DNA from: Paraliobacillus quinghaiensis
GTDB lineage: Bacteria; Bacillota; Bacilli; Bacillales; Amphibacillaceae
Direction: 5' to 3'
Assembly (NCBI RefSeq): GCF_003426025.1
Contig: NZ_QJSH01000007.1
Coordinates: 1 to 64,000 of the forward strand
Length of the DNA: 64,000 nt
Shown here: positions 6,601-15,258 of the stretch, piece by piece
How positions within the stretch are numbered: position 1 is the first letter of the stretch
Layout: every line of letters starts with the position of its first letter
The notes under the pieces: generated by a model
Database searches by the model: none
The model's input: only the letters and a program-made list of their open reading frames with translations
Told to the model about the DNA's origin: nothing
Made by a program: the position numbers and the translations under genes

Positions 6601-6980
6601 TTCATGAGGAAAAAGGACAATCTATTGTCGAGTTTGTGTTAGTAATCCCAATCCTTTTACTATTATTAATCGGTATTGTAGATATCGGGAGGTTAACGTT
6701 TGTCTATGCATCTCTTCACTTTGCTGGACAGGAATCGGTGCGTGTGGCGGGTTTAGGGGGAACAGATGAAAAGATAACAAATAGAGCTTACGAGAGTTTT
6801 TTTGTAGGTGATCCAACAGAACTAAACATAAACCCCTCTCTTCTACCAGGCGAACGTAAGTCTGGAGAATATATAACTGTAACATTGGAATACCCTTATA
6901 CTCCTCTCACACCGTTTGTTAGTTCCCTTTTTTCAGAACCAATTAATCTTACTGTTGATTCAACTATTCGAATAGAGTGA
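6597..6980 (+). CDS. tadE: TadE-like pseudopilin
   Basis: The N-terminus EEKG followed by QSIVEFVLVIP has a prepilin-type cleavage site with Glu at +5, then one hydrophobic helix and a 95-residue exported domain. This is the TadE layout, a minor pseudopilin processed by the A24 peptidase. The start overlaps the stop of the peptidase gene by four bases, implying translational coupling. The 127-residue length is normal for the family. Confidence 0.88.
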   Translation: MIHEEKGQSIVEFVLVIPILLLLLIGIVDIGRLTFVYASLHFAGQESVRVAGLGGTDEKITNRAYESFFVGDPTELNINPSLLPGERKSGEYITVTLEYPYTPLTPFVSSLFSEPINLTVDSTIRIE

Positions 6981-6989
6981 GGGATCTAC

Positions 6990-7907
6990 ATGAAGAAAAT
7001 TAAACAGCTTTTCACAAAACAAAATGGTAGTGTACTTGTACTTGTAGCGTTTGCATTTACCGGAATATTAGGAATGACGGGCCTTGCAATTGATGGGGGC
7101 ATCGTATATATGAATAAAGCGGAATTACAAAAGATAGCTAATGCAGCAGTTTTATCAGGTGCTCAGGAACTAACATCAGATGGAGGAAACGTGAAAATTA
7201 TTGCCCAGGAAGTAATTGCGCAACATGATGAAGCGGATACACTTCAGTCAACCGATGTAATACAGACAGAAATTGAACAGAGTGTGCGAGTTAGTTTGAA
7301 GAAAACAGTTCCACATTCTTTTTTGAAATTATTTGGTGTCCAGTCTGCTGATGTACATGCTGAAGCCAAAGCAGGCCTTGGTGTGATGGGAAGCGCTATT
7401 GGTGCTGCGCCATTAGGTATTGATGAAAGTCTTGAATTAGTCTACGGGGAAGAATATCCATTAAAAGTTGGTTCAGGAGATTCGGATACTGGTAATTTTG
7501 GTATTTTAGCTCTAATTGGAAGTGGTACTAATAATTATGAAGATGCACTAGAAAACGGATATCAAGAAGAACTAAAAGTTGGTGATGTGATTTATACGGA
7601 ATCAGGTAACAAAATTGGTAACACACCAACAATTATCAATAATAAAGCAGCAAATAGCTGTACAATCAGTGACCGAGATTGTGAGAGAATACTATTAGTT
7701 CCTGTTTATAAACCATACATTGACGACGGAGGTAAAATTAAGCAAGTTAAAATTACCGGATTTGCTTATTTTTATGTTTTGGAATTCGTTAGTGATGGTT
7801 TGGGAAAGGGATCAATTAAAGGGAAGTTTATTAAAAGAACTGGTACTGGTTTTACGACAGCTGGTGCAGTAGATAAAGGTGCTTATAGTATCAAACTAAT
7901 GGAGTAG
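6990..7907 (+). CDS. tadG: TadG-like pilus assembly protein
   Basis: After a short basic N-terminus the segment NGSVLVLVAFAFTGILGMTGLAIDGG forms the single membrane helix with the conserved DGG that marks TadG/Flp assembly proteins. LQKIANAAVLSGAQEL, the second family signature, follows. The rest (about 250 residues) lies outside. It has no von Willebrand A domain, which some TadG proteins carry. RBS GAGGG precedes ATG 6990. Confidence 0.85.
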   Translation: MKKIKQLFTKQNGSVLVLVAFAFTGILGMTGLAIDGGIVYMNKAELQKIANAAVLSGAQELTSDGGNVKIIAQEVIAQHDEADTLQSTDVIQTEIEQSVRVSLKKTVPHSFLKLFGVQSADVHAEAKAGLGVMGSAIGAAPLGIDESLELVYGEEYPLKVGSGDSDTGNFGILALIGSGTNNYEDALENGYQEELKVGDVIYTESGNKIGNTPTIINNKAANSCTISDRDCERILLVPVYKPYIDDGGKIKQVKITGFAYFYVLEFVSDGLGKGSIKGKFIKRTGTGFTTAGAVDKGAYSIKLME

Positions 7908-7916
7908 GTGAGAGAT

Positions 7917-8591
7917 ATGCGTTCTAAGTTCGCATTCCTTTTAGCAATAATAATGGGAATCATAACAACAATTCTATTTTTTAATTATACAAAGCAACTT
8001 GAAACAGAAGAGGTCGTTGAGCAGGAAACGATTCAAGTCGTGAAGGCGAGCGAAACAATCCCAGAAGGGCAAGTTATTACTACAGATTTACTTGATCTGG
8101 TCACTGTAACAAAGGAAAACATCCACCCAAAAGCAGTCATAGAAACTGCAGAGGTTAAAGGTAAGTATGCAGCAGCAGTGATTGAACAAGGTGAAATACT
8201 GTTAAACCATCGAGTGAAAAGCCAACAGGAAGAGAAAGTACTTGTTTCTCGTAAAGTAAAACCTGGTTTTCGTGCTGTATCAATAGGTACACCTCGCGTG
8301 CAATCAGTAGAGTCAGTTACTAACTTAATAGAACCTGAAGATTATGTAGACATTGTTTTTACAGAAATAGATGAAAATGAGGAAGTCCAAACGGAACAGA
8401 TCTTTTCCAATATCCGTGTGCTTGCTGTTGGGCGAAAAATGAACACCCCAATAAATGAGCAGTCAACCTATGTAGAGTACAGTGCAGTAACGTTAGAAGT
8501 AACCCCTAGTGATGCAATAAGATTAATAAATGCTTCCAACAGAGGGATGATCCACTTCACATTACATCCGAGTATCAAAGAGGAAGAATAG
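7917..8591 (+). CDS. cpaB: CpaB/RcpC-type SAF-domain pilus protein
   Basis: One N-terminal hydrophobic anchor (FAFLLAIIMGIITTILFF) is followed by a SAF domain (VVKASETIPEGQVITTDLLDL and KGKYAAAVIEQGEILL) and the RcpC/CpaB domain with VSIGTPRVQSVESVTNLIEPEDYVDIVFT. CpaB stabilises the pilus at the envelope; in a Gram-positive it probably acts at the outer face of the membrane. I prefer ATG 7917 over GTG 7908 because GGAG/AGGTGAG lies before it. Confidence 0.85.
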   Translation: MRSKFAFLLAIIMGIITTILFFNYTKQLETEEVVEQETIQVVKASETIPEGQVITTDLLDLVTVTKENIHPKAVIETAEVKGKYAAAVIEQGEILLNHRVKSQQEEKVLVSRKVKPGFRAVSIGTPRVQSVESVTNLIEPEDYVDIVFTEIDENEEVQTEQIFSNIRVLAVGRKMNTPINEQSTYVEYSAVTLEVTPSDAIRLINASNRGMIHFTLHPSIKEEE

Positions 8592-8609
8592 GATCAAGGA
8601 GGTAGCGTG

Positions 8610-9407
8610 ATGGTAGACGCTGAAAAAAAACTCAAACAAAAAATGATCGCGGTATGCAGTGCAAAGGGTGGAGTCGGTAGAACGCTACTCTCTGTTAACT
8701 TAGCAATCGCTTTAAATAAAAAGAATTTAAACGTTAGTCTGCTTGATAGCAACTTCCAGTTTGGTGATGTTAGCTTGGTAATGGATTTACAGCCGTCTTT
8801 TACAATAAAAGATGTAATCGAAGAGTTAGCACGAATAGATAAGGACTCAATCGAAAATTATGTAACGTCACATGCATCTGGGGTAAAAGTATTACCTGCT
8901 CCTGATAAACCCGAATATGCGGAGCTAATTACAGATGAAGCTTCATTAAAAGTGGTTGATTTAATACGCCAACAATCTGATTACCTTGTTGTTGACACAG
9001 GTGTAGGTATTGTTGATCAGAGCTTAGATATAATTGATCAAGCAGACCAAATCTTGATCGTTACTAACTTAGAAATGACCGCGTTAAAAAGTACCAGATT
9101 AATGTTAGAAACGTTAGAGAAGTTAGGTTTAAGTGATAAAGTTGTTTTAGTAGTTAATCGGTATGATATGGAAAGTTTGATTAAAGCGGAAGATGTACCA
9201 GATATGATTGGTCATAAAAAAGTAATCTACTTACCAAATAATTTTAAGATTGCATCGCAGTCATTAAACTTAGGTGTACCTTTAGTAAGTGGACAGCCCA
9301 AATCGAATCTATCAAAAGCAATCTTCAAAATGGCCGAAACCTTACTATCTGATCAAGATGTCACCATGCCTAGTAATGTAAAGAAAAAAGGATTGTTTAG
9401 AAAATAG
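8610..9407 (+). CDS. tadZ: TadZ/CpaE-like ParA-superfamily ATPase
   Basis: The protein has a deviant Walker A motif, KGGVGRT (residues 19-25), where Arg replaces the usual Lys before Thr. The Walker B-like region is YLVVDTGVGI, and LIVTNLEMTALKSTR and VVNRYD follow as in MinD/ParA proteins. TadZ localises the pilus machine at the pole or membrane. The N-terminal receiver-like domain of many CpaE proteins is absent, so this is the short form. ATG 8610 is favoured over GTG 8607 because of its spacing from AAGGAGG. The operon is interrupted right after this gene. Confidence 0.85.
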   Translation: MVDAEKKLKQKMIAVCSAKGGVGRTLLSVNLAIALNKKNLNVSLLDSNFQFGDVSLVMDLQPSFTIKDVIEELARIDKDSIENYVTSHASGVKVLPAPDKPEYAELITDEASLKVVDLIRQQSDYLVVDTGVGIVDQSLDIIDQADQILIVTNLEMTALKSTRLMLETLEKLGLSDKVVLVVNRYDMESLIKAEDVPDMIGHKKVIYLPNNFKIASQSLNLGVPLVSGQPKSNLSKAIFKMAETLLSDQDVTMPSNVKKKGLFRK

Positions 9408-9446
9408 ACTTTTTTGAGATAGTGTTATGTATGACAGAGTTTAAAA

Positions 9447-9965
9447 AAGCTGTGCATTAAAAAGAAACTCTAGACCCGCTCCTCAAATGAAATTGCCTCG
9501 CTTTCCGTGGGCAGGGCTTTATGATGGGGCGAGTAATCGCAGGCCCAAATAACGCTTCCGAGTGGATCTTCAGCTCGCGCTGTTCCCACAGGAGTCTCGC
9601 CAATTTCATTTGATACGCTAGATAGTGCAAAAAATAAATAATAGTTTATCACAAAGTAAAGCACAGACATGTCACTGCGTTTTATGTCTTAAACCTTTTT
9701 ATAAAGAAATGCGCTATTTAGCGAAGGAGGCAAATGGATGACACTCCTTGAAAATACAAACCGATTTTCTGCGTGCGATGTCAATTCAAGAAGCTTTCCT
9801 TGTCCAGTGGGAACAGCTCAAGTCGAAGATCCACTTGGTGAAGTGTTTTTCTTTACCAAGTTAGCTGAGACTGAGCCCACGGAAAGGGAATCCATTTGGT
9901 GACGTAGCGGGTTAGTAACTTACGTTACTGATTAATGGAGATTTTATTTCAACTTCGTATATTAA
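9447..9965 (-). repeat. Large inverted-repeat element, copy A (between tadZ and tadA)
   Basis: This roughly 500-bp non-coding insertion is built of two diverged arms in opposite orientation. Each arm carries blocks such as GAACAGC, GAAGATCCACTTGG, GAGTTAGCTGA, CCCACGGAAAGGGA and a terminal CCGCTCC/GGAGCGG-like end. Its reverse complement matches 61140-61622 closely, including GCGTGCGATGNCAATTCAAG and AGTGTCATCCATTTG blocks. No long protein frame or transposase is present. It looks like a non-autonomous element. It has put about 600 bases between tadZ and tadA, which are normally adjacent. Confidence 0.8.
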
Positions 9966-10011
9966 AAAAATAGTTTCTTTAAAACATCTAAAAATAAAAG
10001 GGGACTTAGCT

Positions 10012-11448
10012 ATGAGTCTTTTAAGCCGTATTCAAGAGAAAAATGGTGAGAAGGTACCTGCTACAAAAGTAGAAAATACCAGTAAACCAATTCAACAACC
10101 TGTTACAACGAGTCAAGAAGTTCCGAAAGAGAAAGTGCAGAAAAAGCAAGCTCCCCCTAGAAAAGCAGTGCCATCTAAAGCAGACGAAAAAAATAGACAA
10201 TTGAAGCAGCTTCTTCATAAACAAATTTTAAACGAAATTAAGGAAGCGGATGATATTGAAAGCATCATTCCTAAAATAGATGAAATGGCAATTGAAATTA
10301 TTAAAGAAGATGAATCATTTCGTGGTACGACAGACCGTAAAAGAATAGTTGATGAAATGATTAATGATTTAACTGGGTTTGGGCCAATCAACCCGCTTCT
10401 GTTAGACGAAGATGTCTCAGAGGTTATGGTTAATGGACCAAATCAGGTTTATTGTGAAAGGAAAGGAAAACTAATTTTAACAGATGTGACATTTCGAGAT
10501 AATGAGCATGTAATGCATGTAATTGAAAAAATAGTTGCACCACTTGGTCGTCGGATCGATGAAAGTAGCCCGATGGTAGATGCGCGATTACCAGATGGAT
10601 CGCGTGTAAATGCGATTATCCCGCCGTTAGCGTTAAAAGGACCGACGATAACAATTCGAAAATTTTCCGAAGATCCTTTTGTGATTGATGATCTTGTCCA
10701 TTTTGGAACATTATCACAAGAAATGGCTGTCTTTCTAGATGCTTGTGTAAAAGCAAGTTTGAATATGTTTGTTAGTGGTGGAACAGGTTCAGGTAAAACA
10801 ACAACACTTAATGTGCTATCCAATTTCATACCAAGTGATGAACGAATAGTAACGATTGAGGATGCAGCTGAGCTCCAGTTAGGGCAGGATCATGTTGTAT
10901 CATTGGAATCACGCCCACCTAATATTGAAGGAAAAGGTGCAATCACCATTCGAGATTTAGTTCGAAATTCTTTAAGGATGCGACCTGATCGTGTTGTTAT
11001 TGGTGAGGTTCGTGGTGCTGAAGCATTAGATATGTTACAGGCAATGAACACAGGACATGATGGATCCCTTGCAACTGGTCACTCTAACAGTCCGCGTGAT
11101 ATGATTTCCCGGTTAGAGACAATGGTATTGATGGCAGGAGTTGATCTTCCTGTTAAAGCGATCAGGGAGCAAATAGCTGGGGCAATTGATGTAATTATTC
11201 AACAATCGCGTTTAAAAGATGGATCAAGAAAAATCACCAAGATAACCGAAGTGCAAGGACTTGAAGGGGATATTATTGTATTACAGGATATTTTCAGTTT
11301 TGAACAAAAAGGTTTAGATGAAAATGGAAAAGTAATTGGTAAGTTAGTACCGACTGGTGTTCGTCCGAAATTCTATGAACGTCTCGAATCTTCGGGTATA
11401 ACGATCCCTACAAACGTGTTTACAGAACAAGAGGAGTGGTTAGTATGA
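10012..11448 (+). CDS. tadA: TadA/CpaF secretion ATPase
   Basis: This 478-residue hexameric ATPase powers pilus extension from the cytoplasmic side. A poorly conserved Pro/Lys/Gln-rich N-terminus (about 60 residues) precedes the CpaF domain. Walker A is GGTGSGKT at 256-263, the Walker B region is RVVIGEVRGAE around 327-337, and the histidine box is GHDGSLATGHSN at 348-359. RBS AAAGGGG precedes ATG 10012. Because a large repeat element lies upstream, expression depends on read-through or on a promoter inside the insertion. The stop overlaps the start of tadB. Confidence 0.95.
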   Translation: MSLLSRIQEKNGEKVPATKVENTSKPIQQPVTTSQEVPKEKVQKKQAPPRKAVPSKADEKNRQLKQLLHKQILNEIKEADDIESIIPKIDEMAIEIIKEDESFRGTTDRKRIVDEMINDLTGFGPINPLLLDEDVSEVMVNGPNQVYCERKGKLILTDVTFRDNEHVMHVIEKIVAPLGRRIDESSPMVDARLPDGSRVNAIIPPLALKGPTITIRKFSEDPFVIDDLVHFGTLSQEMAVFLDACVKASLNMFVSGGTGSGKTTTLNVLSNFIPSDERIVTIEDAAELQLGQDHVVSLESRPPNIEGKGAITIRDLVRNSLRMRPDRVVIGEVRGAEALDMLQAMNTGHDGSLATGHSNSPRDMISRLETMVLMAGVDLPVKAIREQIAGAIDVIIQQSRLKDGSRKITKITEVQGLEGDIIVLQDIFSFEQKGLDENGKVIGKLVPTGVRPKFYERLESSGITIPTNVFTEQEEWLV

Positions 11449-12413
11449 TGAATCTAGTATTCTTACTTTTTTTTCTAACCATGTTCCTCCTGTTTTTATC
11501 AATTTTTATGCGTTTCAGTTCTACAAAAGGGCAAGTGATTAACAAAAGAATTGATCAGTATTTTTCAGGGGAGCAGCAGAAGCAAGAAGTTCCAGCAAAG
11601 AAAGTACGCTTTCGTTTGAACTTAGATCGCACCAAAAAAAGTGTGCGAAAAAAAATGTTAACCAAAACTAAAAATAATAAATTAGAAATAGTGTTGTATC
11701 GAGCGGGTGTCCCGTTAAAACCAGAGGAATATATTATCTTTAGGTGGATTTCTATTCTGCTTAGCACAGGCATACTCTATCTAATTGTGGAAAATGTTTT
11801 TATAATGCCTGTAGGTGGATTGATTGGCTATCTTATACCGAACATTATTATTCAAAAGAAACAACGCAATCGGGTTAAAGCTTTTAATGATGCTTTGCCA
11901 GAAATGATCTCATCGGTTGTTGGCGCGCTTAAGGCAGGATTTAGTTTTCCGCAAGCACTGAAATCTGTTGCAGAAGAGTCTGATTCCCCAATGAAAGAGG
12001 AGTTAGAAACTGTTTTACGCGAGATGCAGTATGGGACGCCAACAGAAGAGGCATTAAATCATTTGTATGAACGAATGCCTAGTGAAGATTTAGATTTAAT
12101 GATTCAAGCGATTATTATTCAACGCCAAGTAGGTGGAAATTTAAATACCGTTTTAGAAAAAATCGTTAAAACAATTAGAGATCGGATTCATATTCAAGGG
12201 CAGATCAGTACACTCACAGCACAAGGAAGAATGTCTGGTATGGTTATTGGTTTACTACCGGTAGCTTTAGGTTTTTTTATTTATTTAATTCAACCAGAGT
12301 ATATCGGTCTATTGTTCACACACCCGCTTGGGATTACGATGTTAGTAGCGGCGGTCATTTCATGTTCTATCGGTTACTTCCTTATCCAAAAAATAACGAC
12401 AATAGAGGTGTGA
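11445..12413 (+). CDS. tadB: TadB-like inner-membrane pilus protein (T2SSF domain)
   Basis: The protein has an N-terminal helix, two central helices near residues 95-130, a T2SSF cytosolic domain with the conserved LPEMISSVVGALKAGFSFPQA block and an EMQYGTPTEEAL motif, then two C-terminal helices. It forms the membrane platform with TadC. ATG 11445 lies eight bases after GAGGAG and overlaps the tadA stop (ATGATGA). The upstream GTG at 11436 overlaps the ribosome site and is unlikely to be used. Confidence 0.9.
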   Translation: MMNLVFLLFFLTMFLLFLSIFMRFSSTKGQVINKRIDQYFSGEQQKQEVPAKKVRFRLNLDRTKKSVRKKMLTKTKNNKLEIVLYRAGVPLKPEEYIIFRWISILLSTGILYLIVENVFIMPVGGLIGYLIPNIIIQKKQRNRVKAFNDALPEMISSVVGALKAGFSFPQALKSVAEESDSPMKEELETVLREMQYGTPTEEALNHLYERMPSEDLDLMIQAIIIQRQVGGNLNTVLEKIVKTIRDRIHIQGQISTLTAQGRMSGMVIGLLPVALGFFIYLIQPEYIGLLFTHPLGITMLVAAVISCSIGYFLIQKITTIEV

Positions 12414-12417
12414 TGGG

Positions 12418-13338
12418 ATGCTTATTGTGACATATACACTAACTGTTATGCTTTTGATCATAGGGAGCATTGCTTGGCGAAAAGAAAAGAAACAGCAAAT
12501 TAAAAGCAGGATTTCATCAGCTTTTCAAACAGATCTACAAAATGAGGTAGTCAAACCTACTGATGAGATAAAGCGTCTCTCTTTCTCAAATCGAATTTTG
12601 CAGCCGATTATGAAACAATTAAAACAAACTTTTAACCAAAATATATCAAGTGAAAAGCGTGAGAAACTTGAAATGAAGTTACTTCAAGCTGGTACTCCAT
12701 TAGGACTAACCCCAGTTGAGTATCGTATTGTGCAATTAGCAATCATTGTCCTGCTTCCGCTTATTTTTGGCTTGTATGGCCTATTACTTCAAATGTCAGG
12801 TGGCGCTATTCTATTTTTTGTTCTGTTTGGTTCACTGATTGGTGGCTATTTACCAAGATTTTATTTGAATCAGAAGACTGCTAAAAGAAACAAATTAGCA
12901 CTTAGAGAACTACCAGATTTTTTAGATTTATTGACTGTTAGTATGGAGGCCGGATTAGGTTTTGATGCTGCATTAAGTAAAGTAGTAGCTAAAAACGATG
13001 GTGTATTATCCAAAGAATTTCAGCGTTGTTTAGAAGAAATGCGCCTAGGTAAAACAAGAAGAGAATCTTTATCAGGTGTGAGGAAACGTTTACTGATAGA
13101 TGATATACATTCATTGATTGGCAGTATTCTTCAGGCAGAGCAACTAGGGATTGGTATGGTACAAATGTTAAATGTGCAGTCACTTGAAATTAGAGGGAAG
13201 CGCAAACAACGTGCCGAAGAGCAATCAATGAAAGCACCCATTAAAATGCTATTTCCACTTGTTTTATTTATCTTTCCATGTATCTTTATAGTGATACTCG
13301 GACCGGTTGTGATTAACTTGGTAGAGACACTGCTGTAG
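12418..13338 (+). CDS. tadC: TadC-like inner-membrane pilus protein (T2SSF domain)
   Basis: It is a paralogue of TadB: one N-terminal helix, paired helices around 105-145, a T2SSF domain with RELPDFLDLLTVSMEAGLGFDAAL, EMRLGKTRRESL and SILQAEQLGIGM, and two helices at the C-terminus. It sits four bases after tadB and is the last gene of the operon. No strong terminator is visible in the 150 bases that follow. Confidence 0.9.
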   Translation: MLIVTYTLTVMLLIIGSIAWRKEKKQQIKSRISSAFQTDLQNEVVKPTDEIKRLSFSNRILQPIMKQLKQTFNQNISSEKREKLEMKLLQAGTPLGLTPVEYRIVQLAIIVLLPLIFGLYGLLLQMSGGAILFFVLFGSLIGGYLPRFYLNQKTAKRNKLALRELPDFLDLLTVSMEAGLGFDAALSKVVAKNDGVLSKEFQRCLEEMRLGKTRRESLSGVRKRLLIDDIHSLIGSILQAEQLGIGMVQMLNVQSLEIRGKRKQRAEEQSMKAPIKMLFPLVLFIFPCIFIVILGPVVINLVETLL

Positions 13339-13497
13339 CGAAATTATACAATTGCAAGATGCTGTTCCACTTGTGTTTTCATGTATGAAAAGCACATATT
13401 TGCTATCTAACAACATTGTTTTGAACTTTTTCTTTTCATTCAGGTAAACTAAAGTCAGAAACTATGAGTTGGGGAAGGAAAAGGAGTGGTATCTGTT

Positions 13498-14166
13498 ATG
13501 ATAGTGGAAGTTATTGCTACAACTGTTGAAGATGCTATTGTTTGCGAGTTAAATGGTGCAGACAGAATTGAACTTATCTCGAGTATCAAAGAAGGCGGGT
13601 TAACCCCTAGTTATGGGCTAATTAAACAAGTAGTGGAACAGGTGGAAATACCGGTTCATGTCATGGTAAGACCTCATAGCTATTCCTTTTGTTATAGCAA
13701 GCAGGATATAAAAATAATGCTTGAAGATATCAAGCAGATTCGAAAACTTGGTGCAAGTGGTATTGTAGTGGGTGCGTTAACTAAAGAACATCAGATTGAC
13801 ATAGCAACTGTAGATAGACTTCTATCGGAAGTAGGTGAATTGAATGTTACATTTCACCGTGCATTTGATGAAGTATTAGATCAAGAAGTAGAATTAACCA
13901 AGTTGTTCCGTTTTTCTCAGATTAATAGAGTATTAACATCAGGTGGAAAGCCAAATGTGATAGAGGGTGCCGCTCAATTACAAAAGCTGGTACAATTGAC
14001 GAATGATAAGCAACTCACTATTCTTGCAGGCGGTGGAGTAACGCATAAAAACGTAGATTCACTTATTGCTAAAACTGGGATAAAAGAAGTGCATGTGGGT
14101 TCTGGTGCTCGATTTTCTTCTCAAGCGCAAAATCCAATAGATCCCAATCTTCTAATGCAATTTTAG
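13498..14166 (+). CDS. cutC: CutC family copper-homeostasis-like TIM barrel
   Basis: The 222-residue protein carries the CutC signatures CELNGADRIELISSIKEGGLTPSYG, VMVRPHSYSFCYS, FHRAFDE and VLTSGGKP, ending GIKEVHVGSGAR. The family is a TIM barrel linked by name to copper handling, although its biochemical function remains uncertain. It is cytosolic. I chose ATG 13498; GTG 13486 is open but overlaps the AAGGAG ribosome site. It is a single gene facing the minus-strand amino-sugar genes, with a shared terminator hairpin between. Confidence 0.85.
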   Translation: MIVEVIATTVEDAIVCELNGADRIELISSIKEGGLTPSYGLIKQVVEQVEIPVHVMVRPHSYSFCYSKQDIKIMLEDIKQIRKLGASGIVVGALTKEHQIDIATVDRLLSEVGELNVTFHRAFDEVLDQEVELTKLFRFSQINRVLTSGGKPNVIEGAAQLQKLVQLTNDKQLTILAGGGVTHKNVDSLIAKTGIKEVHVGSGARFSSQAQNPIDPNLLMQF

Positions 14167-14191
14167 ACTTATGTTATCACAGGGAATAAGC

Positions 14192-14232
14192 AAAAGGTGC
14201 TTAGGTGGTTAAACCACGAGAAGCACCTTTTT
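14192..14232. terminator. Bidirectional terminator between cutC and the DUF7916-like gene
   Basis: AAAAGGTGCTT and AAGCACCTTTT enclose an inner GTGGTT/AACCAC helix. A residues on one side and T residues on the other allow use from both strands. Confidence 0.75.
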
Positions 14233-14255
14233 AAGATGTTAAATTATCATTACTG

Positions 14256-15179
14256 TCAGCGATTAATGGAAGCGGCCATTCTAATGTAAGTATGGCGTTT
14301 TCCTCTAATGGCTATCGAGTAGTCCATGATATTTTCTGGGATAGCAATGCCAGTGAAACCTGCATCACCAATATGGTGGATGTCAGCACCAACCATCTTA
14401 TTTTGTAAGGCTATTTGTCGTATGGTATTAGGATCTGCCCCTTCTTGACTAGTTCCAATAGTTAACATTGCTAATGCACCAGATTGATGAACCAGTGATA
14501 CCCAATGATGAGCTTGTTCAACTGTGATTCCTGGAACAGTTCCTGGTGAAGGTATTAAAATGACATCTGCACCCGCTTTAATGAATGCTTTAATAGTTTC
14601 TTCGTTAAGGATTTCATGTCCAGCTTCCCCTTTAACACCTGCCCCATGCATTTTTCCAGCGATAATAAAAGTCTCGTCTTGAAGGATCTCTTTTGCTTTA
14701 TTGATAGCTTTTAAGATTTCATCATTTGTTACACCTGTTTTTGGGTTTCCAGTTAAGCAAACAAAATCTAGCCCTGCTTTTTTAATTTTTTCTAATGAAT
14801 CTGAGGTAGCAATACGACCTTCTGGTAAAGAGAGTAGAGTTTCGGCAGCCATCGCATCAACATCTACTGGTTCCAAATTAACACCAATAGGTCTTCCGGT
14901 TAATTCTCTCAACCTATTAATAACTTCCTTGCCAGCTGCATCCACCCCTTTTATTTTGGGGTTATTAATGTCAAACATATTAAGCAGTAATAAATCAGCA
15001 CCGAATGCCGCTGCTAACTCTGGATTAGATATCTCTGGGTAGAGAGGTTGAACTGGACAAACAATCTCAGAAACAATCGTTCTTCCTTCACTTGCTTGAA
15101 TGGATTGTAAAAGCTGTTTTCCATATAATGCTTTAAAATCAGATGCATAACAATTTAAAATTCGTTTCAAATTACTCAC
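14256..15179 (-). CDS. DUF7916-like TIM-barrel protein linked to amino-sugar PTS
   Basis: This 307-residue cytosolic protein has TIM-barrel-like repeats: ADLLLLNMFDINNP, GRPIGVNLEPVD, DFVCLTGNPKTGVTNDEI, FIIAGKMHGAG, GADVILIPSPGTVPG and GADIHHIGDAGFTG. Similar proteins are often annotated as HAD-like hydrolases or PEP phosphonomutase-like, yet no DxD HAD motif is present here. They are commonly found beside PTS genes. It follows nagP on the same strand behind an intercistronic hairpin, so a role in amino-sugar phosphate metabolism is inferred from context. The family name is given with moderate confidence; the reaction is unknown. Confidence 0.65.
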   Translation of the reverse strand: MSNLKRILNCYASDFKALYGKQLLQSIQASEGRTIVSEIVCPVQPLYPEISNPELAAAFGADLLLLNMFDINNPKIKGVDAAGKEVINRLRELTGRPIGVNLEPVDVDAMAAETLLSLPEGRIATSDSLEKIKKAGLDFVCLTGNPKTGVTNDEILKAINKAKEILQDETFIIAGKMHGAGVKGEAGHEILNEETIKAFIKAGADVILIPSPGTVPGITVEQAHHWVSLVHQSGALAMLTIGTSQEGADPNTIRQIALQNKMVGADIHHIGDAGFTGIAIPENIMDYSIAIRGKRHTYIRMAASINR

Positions 15180-15202
15180 CTCATTTGTAATTCTTTGTTA
15201 TT

Positions 15203-15237
15203 AAAAAGTTCCCCAGTTACAATTGTAATTGGGGAAC
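15203..15237 (-). terminator. Intercistronic terminator between nagP and the downstream gene
   Basis: GTTCCCCAATTAC and GTAACTGGGGAAC (minus strand) form a 13-bp stem around AATT, followed by T5. It probably reduces read-through from nagP. Confidence 0.75.
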
Positions 15238-15258
15238 TTCCTGTAACTATTATCTAAT

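Noticed and set aside
9470-9670. 66-residue minus-strand frame inside the large repeat
   Set aside because: It is repeat sequence with stops in the other copy and no ribosome site.
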